64,000 nucleotides of DNA from Filimonas sp. (GTDB lineage Bacteria > Bacteroidota > Bacteroidia > Chitinophagales > Chitinophagaceae): NCBI GenBank assembly GCA_017306865.1, contig JAFKHH010000014.1, positions 62,001 to 126,000 of the forward strand, in the 5' to 3' direction. Within the stretch, counting starts at the first letter, position 1, and each line of letters opens with the position of its first letter. The notes under the pieces were generated by a model, which searched no databases, was not told the DNA's origin, and saw only the letters and a list, made by a program, of their open reading frames with translations. A program made the translations under genes and the position numbers. Shown piece after piece: positions 41,548 through 51,159 of this stretch.

Positions 41548-42117
41548 ATGAGTCACCCGCTTCACATTCTTGGCATATCAGGTAGTTTGCGTAGCCAGTC
41601 CACTAATTCGCTGTTATTGGCTTCGCTTAAACATGTTCTTCCTTCCACAGTTTCATTCTCTATTTATAATGGGCTGGAATCTTTGCCACACTTCAACCCG
41701 GAGCTGGAAGAGCCTACGCCTCCGGCCACCGTTGTTGCTTTCAGAAAGGAGTTAGCTGCTGCAGATGCGGTTGTTTTTTGTACACCGGAGTATGCTTTCG
41801 GCCTGCCCGGCGCGCTGAAAGATGGCCTTGACTGGATCGTATCTTCTGGTGAGTTTACCAATAAGCCAGTTGTACTTATCAGTGCATCTCCGCTTGCTAC
41901 AGGCGGCGAGAAAGCACTTGTTTCCCTGGAAACAACCATTAAGGTAATGGGTGCGAAAATCCCGGATGGCGGAACTATTGCAATCCCCTTTATTGTAAAA
42001 AAGATAGATAAACAAGGAATAATTACAGATAAAGAAACCGCAGAACGGTTGCAACAATTGATGGATGTGCTGATTGAGTTTATACCAGAGAATAAGAGGA
42101 CGTTGGAAGAAATGTAA
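41548..42117 (+). CDS. NAD(P)H-dependent FMN reductase
   Basis: 189 aa with flavodoxin-like fold signatures: LGISGSLRSQSTNSLLL (FMN phosphate loop), the middle VFCTPEYAFGLPGALKDGLD (flavin ring-binding P-E-Y-x-x-x-x-P-G) and the SASPLATGGEKALVSLE strand. Reduces FMN or quinone-type substrates with NAD(P)H in the cytoplasm. Gene stands alone, followed by a repeat-rich gap. Confidence 0.95.
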   Translation: MSHPLHILGISGSLRSQSTNSLLLASLKHVLPSTVSFSIYNGLESLPHFNPELEEPTPPATVVAFRKELAAADAVVFCTPEYAFGLPGALKDGLDWIVSSGEFTNKPVVLISASPLATGGEKALVSLETTIKVMGAKIPDGGTIAIPFIVKKIDKQGIITDKETAERLQQLMDVLIEFIPENKRTLEEM

Positions 42118-42473
42118 GTTTCAAATCGTGAGACGTGAATCGCAAATAGTGAATCAATGTCGTTGAAATAAGCAATAAACCACAAGGAGCACCAGGGTAT
42201 TACACAAGGAGCACAAGGTAAGCTCTTGTGCTCCTTGTATTAACCTTTGTGAACTTTGTGGTTAACTCAACGACATTGAATCGTGAATGGCTACTCACAA
42301 CTGACTATTTACCACTCACACGATGTCCCTATGTGTTTAAAAAATACGATCTGATCTTTTCATTGTTTTAGCATTGCTTCCAGGTTACTTTTTCCAGTTT
42401 AGATATATTAACAGGACAAGCAACACAATAATTTACATTGCAAGCCAGTTTTATTAAACCCTAAGTCAACACT
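42118..42473. other. Gene-free stretch with a nested palindrome (families B, C and J)
   Basis: GAATCAATGTCGTTGA (42151-42166) pairs with TCAACGACATTGAATC (42267-42282). Inside are AACCACAAGG and CTTTGTGGTT, and a central hairpin CACAAGGAGCACAAG with CTTGTGCTCCTTGT. Family B half-words (AATCGTGAGACGTGAATCG) flank it. The last 150 bases are AT-rich promoter DNA of the next gene. Confidence 0.8.
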
Positions 42474-43163
42474 ATGTTATTCGTACTGAAAAAAACACTG
42501 AAATACGTCCTGCTTTTTGTACTTGGCTTTATTGGCTTTGTGCTGTTATACTTGCTATCTGCTTATTGCCTTTCCCGTATTGCCACTGCTAAAGAAGCGA
42601 ATACATCGAATGATGTAAAGATCTATATCAAAACCAATGGTGTGCATACAGATATAGTAGTGCCTGTTGTAACCAATACGATTGACTGGAGTAAGGAAAT
42701 GAAATTTTCCGACACACATCTTCCCGATACTTCTGTTATTAAGTATGTTGGTTTGGGCTGGGGAGATAAAGGATTTTATTTAGAAACACCGGAATGGTCC
42801 GACTTGAAATTCAGCACAGCATTTAAAGCTGCATTTGCACTGAGTACAACAGCAATACATGCTACGTTTTACGATACGTTAAGAGAAGATAGCAGTTGCA
42901 AGAAGATCATGATCAGTTATGACCAATACAAGCGACTGACAGATTATATTACCGGTAGCCTGCAACATGATCCTGCGGGGCATGTAATGCATATTGTTAC
43001 AAATGCCAATTATGGCAATAATGATGCGTTTTATGAAGCTAAGGGAAGTTATAGTCTTTTCCACACTTGCAATACCTGGGCGAATACTGCATTAAAGAAA
43101 TGCGGACAACGGGCCTGCTTGTGGACGCCATTTGATACCGGCATTTTTTTGAAATACCCATAA
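42474..43163 (+). CDS. DUF2459/TIGR02117 family protein
   Basis: 229 aa with an N-terminal membrane helix or uncleaved signal (about 12-32). Family motifs: IKTNGVHTDIVVPVV, VIKYVGLGWGDKGFYLETPE, FSTAFKAAFALSTTAIHATF, and the C-terminal SLFHTCNTWANTALKKCGQ followed by a G-I-F motif. His/Cys residues in HTD and HTCNTW suggest a papain-like or permuted NlpC/P60-type fold. Function unproven. Extracytoplasmic by topology. No signs of operon partners. Confidence 0.88.
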   Translation: MLFVLKKTLKYVLLFVLGFIGFVLLYLLSAYCLSRIATAKEANTSNDVKIYIKTNGVHTDIVVPVVTNTIDWSKEMKFSDTHLPDTSVIKYVGLGWGDKGFYLETPEWSDLKFSTAFKAAFALSTTAIHATFYDTLREDSSCKKIMISYDQYKRLTDYITGSLQHDPAGHVMHIVTNANYGNNDAFYEAKGSYSLFHTCNTWANTALKKCGQRACLWTPFDTGIFLKYP

Positions 43164-43166
43164 AAT

Positions 43167-43250
43167 AATTTGAGATTTGAGGTTGGAAATTTGAGATGAA
43201 GCTTATGTTATACTGACTCTCAAACAATCTCAAATATCAAATATCAAATT
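43167..43250. repeat. Family A palindrome
   Basis: AATTTGAGATTTGAGG and AATTTGAGAT on the left, CAATCTCAAATATCAAATAT on the right. It lies between two plus-strand genes, so it is not merely a convergent terminator. Confidence 0.75.
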
Positions 43251-43256
43251 CTTACC

Positions 43257-43835
43257 ATGAAATTAAAAGATGAATTGATCGCGCGCAGCGAAGGTAAATG
43301 CGAACTATGCGAATCCACGGACAATCTGACTGTGTATGAAGTACCTCCGAACTCAAACGGACGTACGGAAGATAGCATACTTGTTTGCAATAAGTGCTTA
43401 CAACAGTTGGATAAGAAGGAAGACCCGGATGCAGCACATTGGGCTTGCCTTACTACAAGTATGTGGAGCGAAGTACCAGCGGTGCAGGTAGTTTCATGGC
43501 GCATGCTCAACCGTTTCAGGCACGAAAGCTGGGCTGCGGATAGTCTTGATATGATGTATCTCGAAGAGGATAAACTGGCATGGGCAAAAGCTACAGGCGA
43601 CCATGACAACGATGCGTCTGTAGAATTGCATCGTGATTGTAATGGTAACGTATTACAAAATGGAGATACGATTACACTAATCAAATCATTGGATGTAAAA
43701 GGTACTACGCTGAATGCAAAGATGGGCACAAGTGTAAAGAATATTCGCCTGGTAGAAGATAATACAGAACAAATTGAGGGTAAGATAGAAGGCCAGGTTA
43801 TTGTGATACTGACGAAGTATGTGAGGAAAGCGTAA
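43257..43835 (+). CDS. PhnA domain protein (YjdM-like)
   Basis: 192 aa. An N-terminal zinc ribbon (about 14-50: GKCELCESTDNL and VCNKCLQQL) and the C-terminal PhnA domain (about 120-192, with LHRDCNGNVLQNGDTITLI, SLDVKGTTLNAKMGTSVKNI). YjdM/PhnA proteins are historically linked to phosphonate operons but their role is unsettled; no phn genes are adjacent. Cytoplasmic. Confidence 0.92.
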   Translation: MKLKDELIARSEGKCELCESTDNLTVYEVPPNSNGRTEDSILVCNKCLQQLDKKEDPDAAHWACLTTSMWSEVPAVQVVSWRMLNRFRHESWAADSLDMMYLEEDKLAWAKATGDHDNDASVELHRDCNGNVLQNGDTITLIKSLDVKGTTLNAKMGTSVKNIRLVEDNTEQIEGKIEGQVIVILTKYVRKA

Positions 43836-43839
43836 TTTG

Positions 43840-43963
43840 AAGTACTAAGTACCAAATACGAAGTACAAATTTTTCTATAAATAAAATGCTCAAGGGTTAT
43901 TTCATTCCTTGAGCATTTTAGTTGTATATCGATCGTACTTAGTACTTCGTAATTTGTACTTTT
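43840..43963. repeat. Family F palindrome with a terminator in the loop
   Basis: Outer arms AGTACTAAGTACCAAATACG and GTACTTAGTACTTCGTAATT. The loop holds TAAAATGCTCAAGG pairing with CCTTGAGCATTTTA (43882-43920), a bidirectional intrinsic terminator between two convergent genes. Related F words occur at 38453-38515. Confidence 0.85.
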
Positions 43964-43964
43964 C

Positions 43965-46397
43965 TTAATTGCCTCCCGGCTTTTTCGACGGCATTACGGC
44001 TTTTGGCTGCGGTTGCTTGTCGTTTGGCAAAGCGGCAGGCTGGTGCTGCGGATCGTTCTTAGGTGTATTTGGTTTTGGATTATTCCCCGGCGTGTTTGGT
44101 GTATTCGGCAATGGCTGACTTTCCGGCGCCAGGTCTTGCGGTTTAGCATTCGCAGGTATCTGGTCTTCATAATCAGAAGGTGTGCCATTACCCATATCTT
44201 CCCCTTCTGCTCCCAGGTTTGTAGGCACACTATTGATCCAGTCGTAAATAATATCGTTGGTCATTACATCCGGCTTTACGAATGTCGCTTTTGTATCAAG
44301 CCCTAGTTTTTTGTCAGCAGATGCTTTACTATAGAAGTAGGCCCATATAGGTAATGCTACGGAGGAGCCCTGGCCAATATCGGTACTGCCAAAGCGAACA
44401 AAACGGTCGTCGCAACCTGTCCATACACCAGCAATCAGTTGCGGTGTATATCCCATAAACCACGCATCACTATTATCATTTGTTGTACCTGTTTTGCCGG
44501 CAATTTCTCCGTTTACACCATAGCTCCACATTCTGCGGCCTGTACCAAACTGCATTACGCCTTGCATCATACTGATGATGGAATAAGCGGTTACATCACT
44601 AATCACTTCTTTACGCTGAGGTACGATCGTTTGCAATACGTTACCATTTTTATCCTCAATGCGGGTAATGTACATTGGTTTTACATTAAACCCTCTGCCA
44701 GGGAACATGCTGTATGCCTGCATCATTTCATATAACGAGATCTCAGAGCTACCCAACGCAATAGATGGATAAGGTTCTATCTGTGTTTGTACGCTACATT
44801 CTTTCAGAAAATTGACAAAGCGTTTAGCAGATTCGTTGCCTTGCGGCCCCAGTTGCTTCATTACATAGGCTGTTGCACAGTTCTTGGATAATGCAAGTGC
44901 TTTTGCCATTGGCATAGTTTCGCCGGAACAGGTTTTAGTAGTTGCCGGCACCATACCATATTGTCCAAAACTTTGCTGTTGGTCTTCTACCATTGTATTT
45001 GGCGTAAACCCATTATCTTCTATTGCGAGGCTGTACAACAAAGGTTTCATGGTAGAACCTACCTGCCTTTTTGTATTTACGTTTACGTGATCGTATTTAA
45101 ATGTTTTGAAGTTAACGCCACCGACCCAGGCTTTTACTTCCCCGCTCAATGGGTCCATTGCCATAAAGCCTGCCTGCAATATCTGCCTGTGGTATCTAAT
45201 GGAGTCATAAGGAGACATGATGGTATCTATAGACCTGTCGTTGTTCCATGCGAATACTTTCATGGGCACTTTCTCCATAAAAGCTTTACGTATTTCATCG
45301 TCGCCTACGCCATCTTTCTTCGCATTCTTCCAGCGGTCAGACTGTTTCATTGCTGCTTCCAGCACATTCTCATGCCCCTTCCATACACTCCCATTTTTAA
45401 TATTGCTTTGGGAGTTCAGTATTTTCTGCATGTAGCTGAAATGTTTGGCTACGGCTTCTTCCGCATACTGCTGCATGATAGGATTGATGGTTGTATATAT
45501 TTTCAAACCATCCCGGTATAAATTATAGCTGCTGCCATCATTTTTCTTATGCTCTTTACACCACTTCTTCATTTCCTCACCCAATACCATTCTGAAGTAA
45601 GGTGCTATACCTGCCGTCTCGTCCAGCTTTTTATAACTTAATGTAATAGGGTTCTTTTTAGCGTCTGTAGCCTGTGCGCTGGTAATATAGTTGTTACGCG
45701 CCATACGGTCTATTACCAGGTTTCTTCTTTCCAATGCCTGGCGCGGGTTGCGGCGCGGATTATACAGAGAGGGCGCATTCACCATTCCTATAAGTATAGC
45801 GGCCTCTTCTATGTTTACGCGGTCAGGTTCTTTCTGGAAAAAAGTTTTTGCGGCGTTACGGATACCAAACACGTTATCGCCGAACTCAACTGTATTCAGG
45901 TAAAGCGTTACGATCTCTTCTTTGGTAAAATTTCTTTCCAGCTTCACTGCGATGATGCACTCTTTCACTTTCTGGATGCTGCGCAGCAGGAAATTACGGG
46001 TAGCCCAGTTTTCAGTAAACAGGTTTTTGGCAGTCTGCATGGTAAGGGTACTACCTCCGCCATCTGTACCAAGATGCACTACGGCCCTAGTCAATGCCTT
46101 CGGGTCAATGCCGTTGTGACCATAAAAGCGCTCATCTTCTGTAGCCACCAACGCATTTATAATGTGTTTACTGATGTCTTTATAATCTACATTCACGCGG
46201 TCTTCCAGGTAATACTTACCCATCAACGTGCCATCTTCAGCATATACCTGGCTTGCTAACGAAGCGGTAGGATTTTCGAGATCGGAGATGGATGGCATTT
46301 TACCAAATACGCCCCAGTTTGCCAATAGCAGGAATACAACTACTGACGCAAGGCCGATCCAGAAAACACGCCACAATATTTTGATTGATTTTTTCAT
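43965..46397 (-). CDS. mrcA: Penicillin-binding protein 1A (bifunctional transglycosylase/transpeptidase)
   Basis: 810 aa. Short cytoplasmic tail, membrane helix (about 9-27), GT51 transglycosylase with ATEDERFYGHNGIDP (85-99) and GGSTLTMQTAKNLF, then the transpeptidase with GSTMKPLLYS (Ser-x-x-Lys), ALSKNCATAYV (S-x-N) and IAGKTGTTNDNSDAW (KTG). Ends in a disordered Pro/Asn/Gln-rich tail (about 745-810). Polymerises and crosslinks peptidoglycan. Start supported by basic MKKSIK before the helix. Confidence 0.97.
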   Translation of the reverse strand: MKKSIKILWRVFWIGLASVVVFLLLANWGVFGKMPSISDLENPTASLASQVYAEDGTLMGKYYLEDRVNVDYKDISKHIINALVATEDERFYGHNGIDPKALTRAVVHLGTDGGGSTLTMQTAKNLFTENWATRNFLLRSIQKVKECIIAVKLERNFTKEEIVTLYLNTVEFGDNVFGIRNAAKTFFQKEPDRVNIEEAAILIGMVNAPSLYNPRRNPRQALERRNLVIDRMARNNYITSAQATDAKKNPITLSYKKLDETAGIAPYFRMVLGEEMKKWCKEHKKNDGSSYNLYRDGLKIYTTINPIMQQYAEEAVAKHFSYMQKILNSQSNIKNGSVWKGHENVLEAAMKQSDRWKNAKKDGVGDDEIRKAFMEKVPMKVFAWNNDRSIDTIMSPYDSIRYHRQILQAGFMAMDPLSGEVKAWVGGVNFKTFKYDHVNVNTKRQVGSTMKPLLYSLAIEDNGFTPNTMVEDQQQSFGQYGMVPATTKTCSGETMPMAKALALSKNCATAYVMKQLGPQGNESAKRFVNFLKECSVQTQIEPYPSIALGSSEISLYEMMQAYSMFPGRGFNVKPMYITRIEDKNGNVLQTIVPQRKEVISDVTAYSIISMMQGVMQFGTGRRMWSYGVNGEIAGKTGTTNDNSDAWFMGYTPQLIAGVWTGCDDRFVRFGSTDIGQGSSVALPIWAYFYSKASADKKLGLDTKATFVKPDVMTNDIIYDWINSVPTNLGAEGEDMGNGTPSDYEDQIPANAKPQDLAPESQPLPNTPNTPGNNPKPNTPKNDPQHQPAALPNDKQPQPKAVMPSKKPGGN

Positions 46398-46495
46398 CAG
46401 GAAACTGTTGTTTTAACTGTCTGTCTTACCGGCAAAAAACACGCCGGAGATGCCACGAATTTATAGCTAATAAATCAAATGGCTGAAATAGTTGC

Positions 46496-46543
46496 ATGGT
46501 TTAATTGCTTAATTGTTCTAAAACAATTAAGCAATTAAACCAT
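46496..46543. repeat. Family D perfect hairpin
   Basis: ATGGTTTAATTGCTTAATTG pairs perfectly with CAATTAAGCAATTAAACCAT around a short loop. It lies between the PorW and PBP1A genes on the same strand. Confidence 0.85.
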
Positions 46544-46569
46544 TTAACATTTTGGGATTACCTACCAGG

Positions 46570-49512
46570 TTAAAATTTATCCGGCAACGCCTGTTTCAAC
46601 ATCTTCTTATAACTTTCCAGGTCCTTATTTTCCTGGAGCAGGGAGAGATTGGCCCCGCTGATGATCATATAGCTGTACTTCTCCCCTGTCAGCCACGGTA
46701 TAATGCGGGTTCCGGTAATAGGTTTGGTCTTATCTATATAATCCATCGCTTCGAATGCGCGAGGGAAAGGCCCTACAAGCATCAGGTTATAGCGATCGTC
46801 TAGTTTCTGGATACCGATATCTATTTTTTGTGCATAGAATTTTTCCCTGTTGTACCGGTTAAAAGCATTTCTGGCCTCACTCACATATACAGGATCTACT
46901 TTGTCCAGCAACAACACTACATAATGCGCGCTATCCGGTATGAAGCGAAATTGCTTCACGGCTATTACCGGAACGGTGTCCCGTTTTACCGGCAGGGTAA
47001 TAACAGGCGTAACCACATTTTTAACCACAGAATCTTTTGTTATTGTCTTAACGGTATTGGTCACTTTTAACGCATCCTGGTCTACATAGTACGCATTGTC
47101 ATCTACATTGCGCGTTACCTGCAAATTGGTGAGATACGTTTCTATTTCCTTACGCCTGCGTAACACATCTATCATCGTGTTTGCCTTCTCTGCTAGAGGT
47201 GAGGCAGCGTATAGTTTGGATAATTCTGATAGCCGGTTGATCGCCGTACTATCATCATGTTGTTTGATATAATATACAGATTCTATATACAGCAATTGTG
47301 GAGACCAATAGGTTTTACCATATATGCTATCTGCTTTCTTTTTCTCTTCTTTTGCTTTATCAAATTCGCCGGAAATAAACAGGTCATACACTTGCTTATA
47401 GCGCTGTGTTGCCGGGTTAGCTTCACTTTTTTCCGCGGCTACGGGGTGCAATATCAGTTGCGTCCATTTACCATTTGCATAGTCCCTGTTGAGAAGCGCT
47501 TTTATGGAATCTGCCTGCGGGTACTGATTGTTTCTCCTGTAGGAATAATACAAGTCAGACAGCACCTCTTCACGTAGTTTACTGTTTGGATAACGTTCCA
47601 GTAATTTGCGATAAGTTTCTATTGCCAGCGGTAAGTCAGATAATTGATTTTGGAAAGTAACGCCATTAGACAGCAAGGCCTTCTCCACTTTATCATTAGA
47701 TACCTGCATTTTGTCCGGTGTTAACGGCAGCTTACTTAGCAACGCGTCAAACGTAAGGGTGCTGGAGGTATCAGCATCTTTCTTATCTGATTTTGCAATA
47801 CCCATTTCATTTTCTTTCGCCTGCGCTTTTGCACTCTGGTCTATTGATGCACTACGTCTCCAGTTATCTACGTTTGGCCTGTTGCCCCATTTCTGGCGGA
47901 AGTCGCCATACCCGCTGGATTTCAATCCTATATTATTAAAGTAAGAATCCCCGGAATTATCAGGTGCCGCAAACATATCGGGCGCTGCATTTGCATTAGC
48001 AGCAAGCAGCAATGCAGGGTTTACCACATTAGGCTCTTCTTTTTGCCCGGCAAGCCTGCGCAGTTCCCGCAGCTTTTTTCTTACAGCCTCATCACGCTCA
48101 TTGGCAGGCAGGGAAGCCAGCCTTTGCAAACTATCCTGCACTTTGATCGTTCCTATATTTGTTGCTATCGTTTTCAATGCGCCCCTTCGTTGTGCCAGGC
48201 GCATTTTATCTGCTTCATTTGTTAATTGCTTAATATCTACACTATCATAATAGCCATACGCAGCTACATACTCCCTGCTATCGTAGTTAATATCTCCTAA
48301 CAACAGAAAGGAAAGACTTTTGGGACGTGGGTCGCCCACACTTGTAGCAATGCTTTTATGCAAATACTTTTGAGCTTCTGCCGTCTGCCCCATTCTTTGT
48401 GACAAGCGTGCAACTGCATAATAAATGATGTCCCTGTTTAAATAAAACTTTTCTCTCTTTGCCAGTTTCAATAAACTGTTTTGCTTTTTTTCCAATAACT
48501 CTTTCGTGGCTTCACTTCCGGCCTGTATGCTATTTAGTGTAGCATATACGCCCATTACAGGATTGATGGTATGGTTGGCACTTCTGTTGAAATAAACAGA
48601 GGCCTGGTCACCATTGTTGGCAGCCTGGTACATTTGTGCGATCAGGTATTCCCACCTTGCACGCTCATCCATTGTTACAGCATTGGGAAGTGCTTTTACA
48701 AGATAGGCTGCAGCACTATCGTATTGGGATTTGCTATAGAACCAATAGGCAACATACTCATCCAGCTTTGTTGTAAGGTGTTTAGGAAAGTTAGGATCGT
48801 GGCGCAATATTTCTATCAGCCCTGATGCTTCAGGGTATTTTTTCAATTCTGTATAATTACGCACCAGCCATAACAATGCTTCATTCCTGCTTGGCAAATG
48901 CGTAGTCATTTTTTTCCAGAAATTTCTGTCTTCTTTCGTTACTACAGTAAATATGCCTTCATTGCCACTTGCATTACTACCAATCGGTATATCATAACCA
49001 TCATCTTTCGGCGCAAACGCATAGTTGATATACCTAAATACGTTGAGGGAAGTATCAAGATTATTGCGCAGGAAATATGCTTTACCTAAAAGCAAGTACA
49101 GGTTATCAATCCAGTCGTTCCGTAAATCGTGCAACAGTATGCCGGCAGTACATTTATAAATAACGGAGTCTAACTGTGTTTTTTCAGTAGAGGTTGTCTC
49201 CAGTGTATAATTATAAAAAGGCAACAACTGTGTATAGTCATCTTTAAACCCGGCTTTTGCCCTGTCTACAATGTCATTCAGCTTGTTGTTTGCATTGAAA
49301 TAATAATTGTAGTGTGTGATCATATTCTGATACACACGTTTAGGGCCCGAGAACTTTGTCTCTCCTGTTTTTTCCGATGCAAGGCGCCGGTTTTCATAAC
49401 GCGCAGGTTTATCTGCCAGGTCTACTGATGATCCTGGCTGGGCATGCGAGATATTAGTAAAACTCAGGATACACAGGTATGTAAGACATAGGTATAGAGT
49501 TGCATACTTCAT
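46570..49512 (-). CDS. porW: PorW/SprE-like TPR protein of the type IX secretion system
   Basis: 980 aa from the ATG whose complement ends at 49512 (signal peptide MKYATLYLCLTYLCILSFTN, ending HAQ; 22 upstream residues are discarded). N-terminal hallmark KRVYQNMITHYNYYFNANNK, similar to PorW/SprE; TPR pairs in the middle (YLLLGKAYFLRNNLDTSLNV, VYDLFISGEFDKAKEEKKK); C-terminal domain HYVVLLLDKVDPVYVSEARN and KIDIGIQKLDDRYNLMLVGP. In known systems it joins the T9SS and gliding machinery in the periplasm. No lipobox is evident. The identification is by family resemblance; no other T9SS gene is visible here. Confidence 0.8.
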   Translation of the reverse strand: MKYATLYLCLTYLCILSFTNISHAQPGSSVDLADKPARYENRRLASEKTGETKFSGPKRVYQNMITHYNYYFNANNKLNDIVDRAKAGFKDDYTQLLPFYNYTLETTSTEKTQLDSVIYKCTAGILLHDLRNDWIDNLYLLLGKAYFLRNNLDTSLNVFRYINYAFAPKDDGYDIPIGSNASGNEGIFTVVTKEDRNFWKKMTTHLPSRNEALLWLVRNYTELKKYPEASGLIEILRHDPNFPKHLTTKLDEYVAYWFYSKSQYDSAAAYLVKALPNAVTMDERARWEYLIAQMYQAANNGDQASVYFNRSANHTINPVMGVYATLNSIQAGSEATKELLEKKQNSLLKLAKREKFYLNRDIIYYAVARLSQRMGQTAEAQKYLHKSIATSVGDPRPKSLSFLLLGDINYDSREYVAAYGYYDSVDIKQLTNEADKMRLAQRRGALKTIATNIGTIKVQDSLQRLASLPANERDEAVRKKLRELRRLAGQKEEPNVVNPALLLAANANAAPDMFAAPDNSGDSYFNNIGLKSSGYGDFRQKWGNRPNVDNWRRSASIDQSAKAQAKENEMGIAKSDKKDADTSSTLTFDALLSKLPLTPDKMQVSNDKVEKALLSNGVTFQNQLSDLPLAIETYRKLLERYPNSKLREEVLSDLYYSYRRNNQYPQADSIKALLNRDYANGKWTQLILHPVAAEKSEANPATQRYKQVYDLFISGEFDKAKEEKKKADSIYGKTYWSPQLLYIESVYYIKQHDDSTAINRLSELSKLYAASPLAEKANTMIDVLRRRKEIETYLTNLQVTRNVDDNAYYVDQDALKVTNTVKTITKDSVVKNVVTPVITLPVKRDTVPVIAVKQFRFIPDSAHYVVLLLDKVDPVYVSEARNAFNRYNREKFYAQKIDIGIQKLDDRYNLMLVGPFPRAFEAMDYIDKTKPITGTRIIPWLTGEKYSYMIISGANLSLLQENKDLESYKKMLKQALPDKF

Positions 49513-49670
49513 TCTGGAGTAAATTACTTCGTCCGCGAAAGATAAAAAATTAATATGTTTCCTTTTAGTCAATTTCACTGGTTGCCTATTTTAAAATACA
49601 CATAATTAACTCTTTAACTGGCTAAAATATTTTAAAAGTACGCTATTTTATATTCTTCACCCGAAGTTGC

Positions 49671-49678
49671 TACCTTTA
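49671..49678 (+). promoter_or_regulatory. Putative -7 box of the bactofilin operon
   Basis: TACCTTTA (7 of 8 of TAnnTTTG), 17 bases before the ATG at 49696. Confidence 0.45.
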
Positions 49679-49695
49679 ACCGGTAAGAGAATTTT

Positions 49696-50091
49696 ATGGC
49701 TAAAATAGAATCACAATCAACGTTTAAGCGCCTCCGCAACCGTTACCGGCTGGTGGTCATGAACGATGATACCTATGAAGAAGTTGTCACTTTTAAATTA
49801 TCCCGTCTTAGCGTATATGTTGTAATGAGCGCTGTGTTTGTACTACTGACTGGCCTTACTGTAGCGGTGCTTGTACTTACTCCATTAAAATATTATATAC
49901 CCGGTTATGGCAGCCGCCAGGGCAAAATGGAGCTGCAGGCATTGAAAATCAGGACCGATTCACTGGAGCAGGCTATCCAATACAAGGAACAATACCTTGA
50001 TAACGTAAAAAAAATATTGAGCGGCAATAATAATTTGGTCAAAGATACCGTTGCTATAAAAGTTCCGAAAGCAGAGGTTTCTAATGATTAA
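49696..50091 (+). CDS. Membrane-anchored coiled-coil protein, lacking a peptidase domain
   Basis: 131 aa. A basic cytoplasmic tail (FKRLRNRYRLVVMNDD), one membrane helix (about 41-64), then a coiled coil (about 78-110, LQALKIRTDSLEQAIQYKEQ). The sequence resembles the N-terminal anchor of Bacteroidota M23 endopeptidases that pair with bactofilins, but no peptidase follows. It overlaps the bactofilin start by 8 bases, so it likely anchors or regulates the bactofilin. Function inferred from context. Confidence 0.8.
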   Translation: MAKIESQSTFKRLRNRYRLVVMNDDTYEEVVTFKLSRLSVYVVMSAVFVLLTGLTVAVLVLTPLKYYIPGYGSRQGKMELQALKIRTDSLEQAIQYKEQYLDNVKKILSGNNNLVKDTVAIKVPKAEVSND

Positions 50092-50557
50092 ATTATTTCG
50101 CTCAAATAAAAACCAATCCTATATGTTTAGCTCCAAAGTGAAAGAAGAGGAGATCCCCCAGAAATCTTCTAAAACCAGCATGATCGGCAAGGGTATGATC
50201 ATCACGGGCCAGATAAACAGCGAGTCTGATGTACGCATAGACGGCAAGCTGATCGGCGATGTATCCTGCAAATCAAAGATCGTTATTGGCCAGGACGGAG
50301 AAGTAGAAGGAAATATTTTTGCAAACAATGCAGATATTACCGGCTCTGTAAAAGGCAATATCGTAATAAAGGAGTTATTAAACCTTCGGGACAAAGCAAG
50401 TGTCAACGGTGACATAGATGCTTCTAAAATGTTTATGGAGCCTACCGTTACCTTTAACGGCCATTGCTCTATGAAGGGCAATAGTAAAAACAATGGCGTA
50501 CAGGTGGTAGAAATGGCGCCAGTGGAAAAAAATGAACGCAAAACAGCAGAACAATAA
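50084..50557 (+). CDS. Bactofilin (polymer-forming cytoskeletal protein)
   Basis: 157 aa. A short basic N-tail followed by a right-handed beta-helix (about 33-135) of repeated strands: GKGMIITGQINSESDVRIDG, GDVSCKSKIVIGQDGEVEGN, ITGSVKGNIVIKELLNLRDK, SVNGDIDASKMFMEPTVTFN. Bactofilins polymerise without nucleotide into membrane-associated filaments that shape the cell wall. Overlaps both neighbours (8 bases upstream, 26 downstream), a tightly coupled operon. The start (ATG at 50084) includes an N-tail used for membrane contact in other bactofilins. Confidence 0.95.
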   Translation: MIKLFRSNKNQSYMFSSKVKEEEIPQKSSKTSMIGKGMIITGQINSESDVRIDGKLIGDVSCKSKIVIGQDGEVEGNIFANNADITGSVKGNIVIKELLNLRDKASVNGDIDASKMFMEPTVTFNGHCSMKGNSKNNGVQVVEMAPVEKNERKTAEQ

Positions 50558-50753
50558 TAGTAATGCTCAATTAATGCAGTACCTGGGCATGGCTACACAA
50601 TTTATTGTAAGCCTTGCCCTTGGTGTTTTTGCAGGCTCCTGGTTGGATAAGTGCTTAAAACTGACTTTCCCGTTATTGGTTTGGGTGTTACCTTTGCTCA
50701 TCATCATCGCATTGATGGTGAAGGTTATTAAGGATACGTCAAAGAAAAAGTAA
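50532..50753 (+). CDS. atpZ: AtpZ/AtpI-family small membrane protein
   Basis: 73 aa with two membrane helices (about 18-38 and 46-66). Family marks: YLGMATQFIVSLALGVFAGS, WLDKCLKLTFPLLVWV. AtpZ/AtpI proteins help in F1Fo-ATPase assembly or Mg/Ca transport. In many Bacteroidota this gene precedes atpB-type genes; here SprT follows instead. Overlaps bactofilin by 26 bases. Confidence 0.9.
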   Translation: MNAKQQNNNSNAQLMQYLGMATQFIVSLALGVFAGSWLDKCLKLTFPLLVWVLPLLIIIALMVKVIKDTSKKK

Positions 50754-50754
50754 C

Positions 50755-51159
50755 ATGCGCAAATTTGGAATGGGTAAGGAATATATTCCTTTATTTATCA
50801 TCTTCATCCTCGTAAATACTATCTGCCTGATCTATACAACAGCTCTTGTACAAAAGGGATTTGATCCCCTGGTTATACAAGGTGCTAACCTGATCTTGTT
50901 TGTACTGGCACTCATCGGGGCATTTATGCACAACAGGGCAGTAAAGAGCAATAATCCGCACGCATTTGTTCGCAGCATTATGAGCGCCATGGTGTTGAAG
51001 TTATTCGTAATAGGTGCATCAGTATTCATCTATTTGTACCTGGCAGGCGCACAGCGTAATGTAAAAGGCATTGTTATAGGAATGGTGCTGTACATTTTAT
51101 ACAGCATACTGGAAGTTAAAGGCGCATATAGCCTGAACAAGGAAAAGAATGGCAATTGA
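50755..51159 (+). CDS. Small AtpI-like membrane protein
   Basis: 134 aa, four membrane helices (about 10-30, 42-60, 75-97, 105-123). Reads YIPLFIIFILVNTICLIYTT and ILFVLALIGAFMHNRAVKSN. Similar in size and position to the unnamed protein between atpZ and the F0 genes in other Bacteroidota; the lack of a conserved motif makes naming it unsafe. One base after AtpZ, and overlaps the next gene by 11 bases. Confidence 0.75.
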   Translation: MRKFGMGKEYIPLFIIFILVNTICLIYTTALVQKGFDPLVIQGANLILFVLALIGAFMHNRAVKSNNPHAFVRSIMSAMVLKLFVIGASVFIYLYLAGAQRNVKGIVIGMVLYILYSILEVKGAYSLNKEKNGN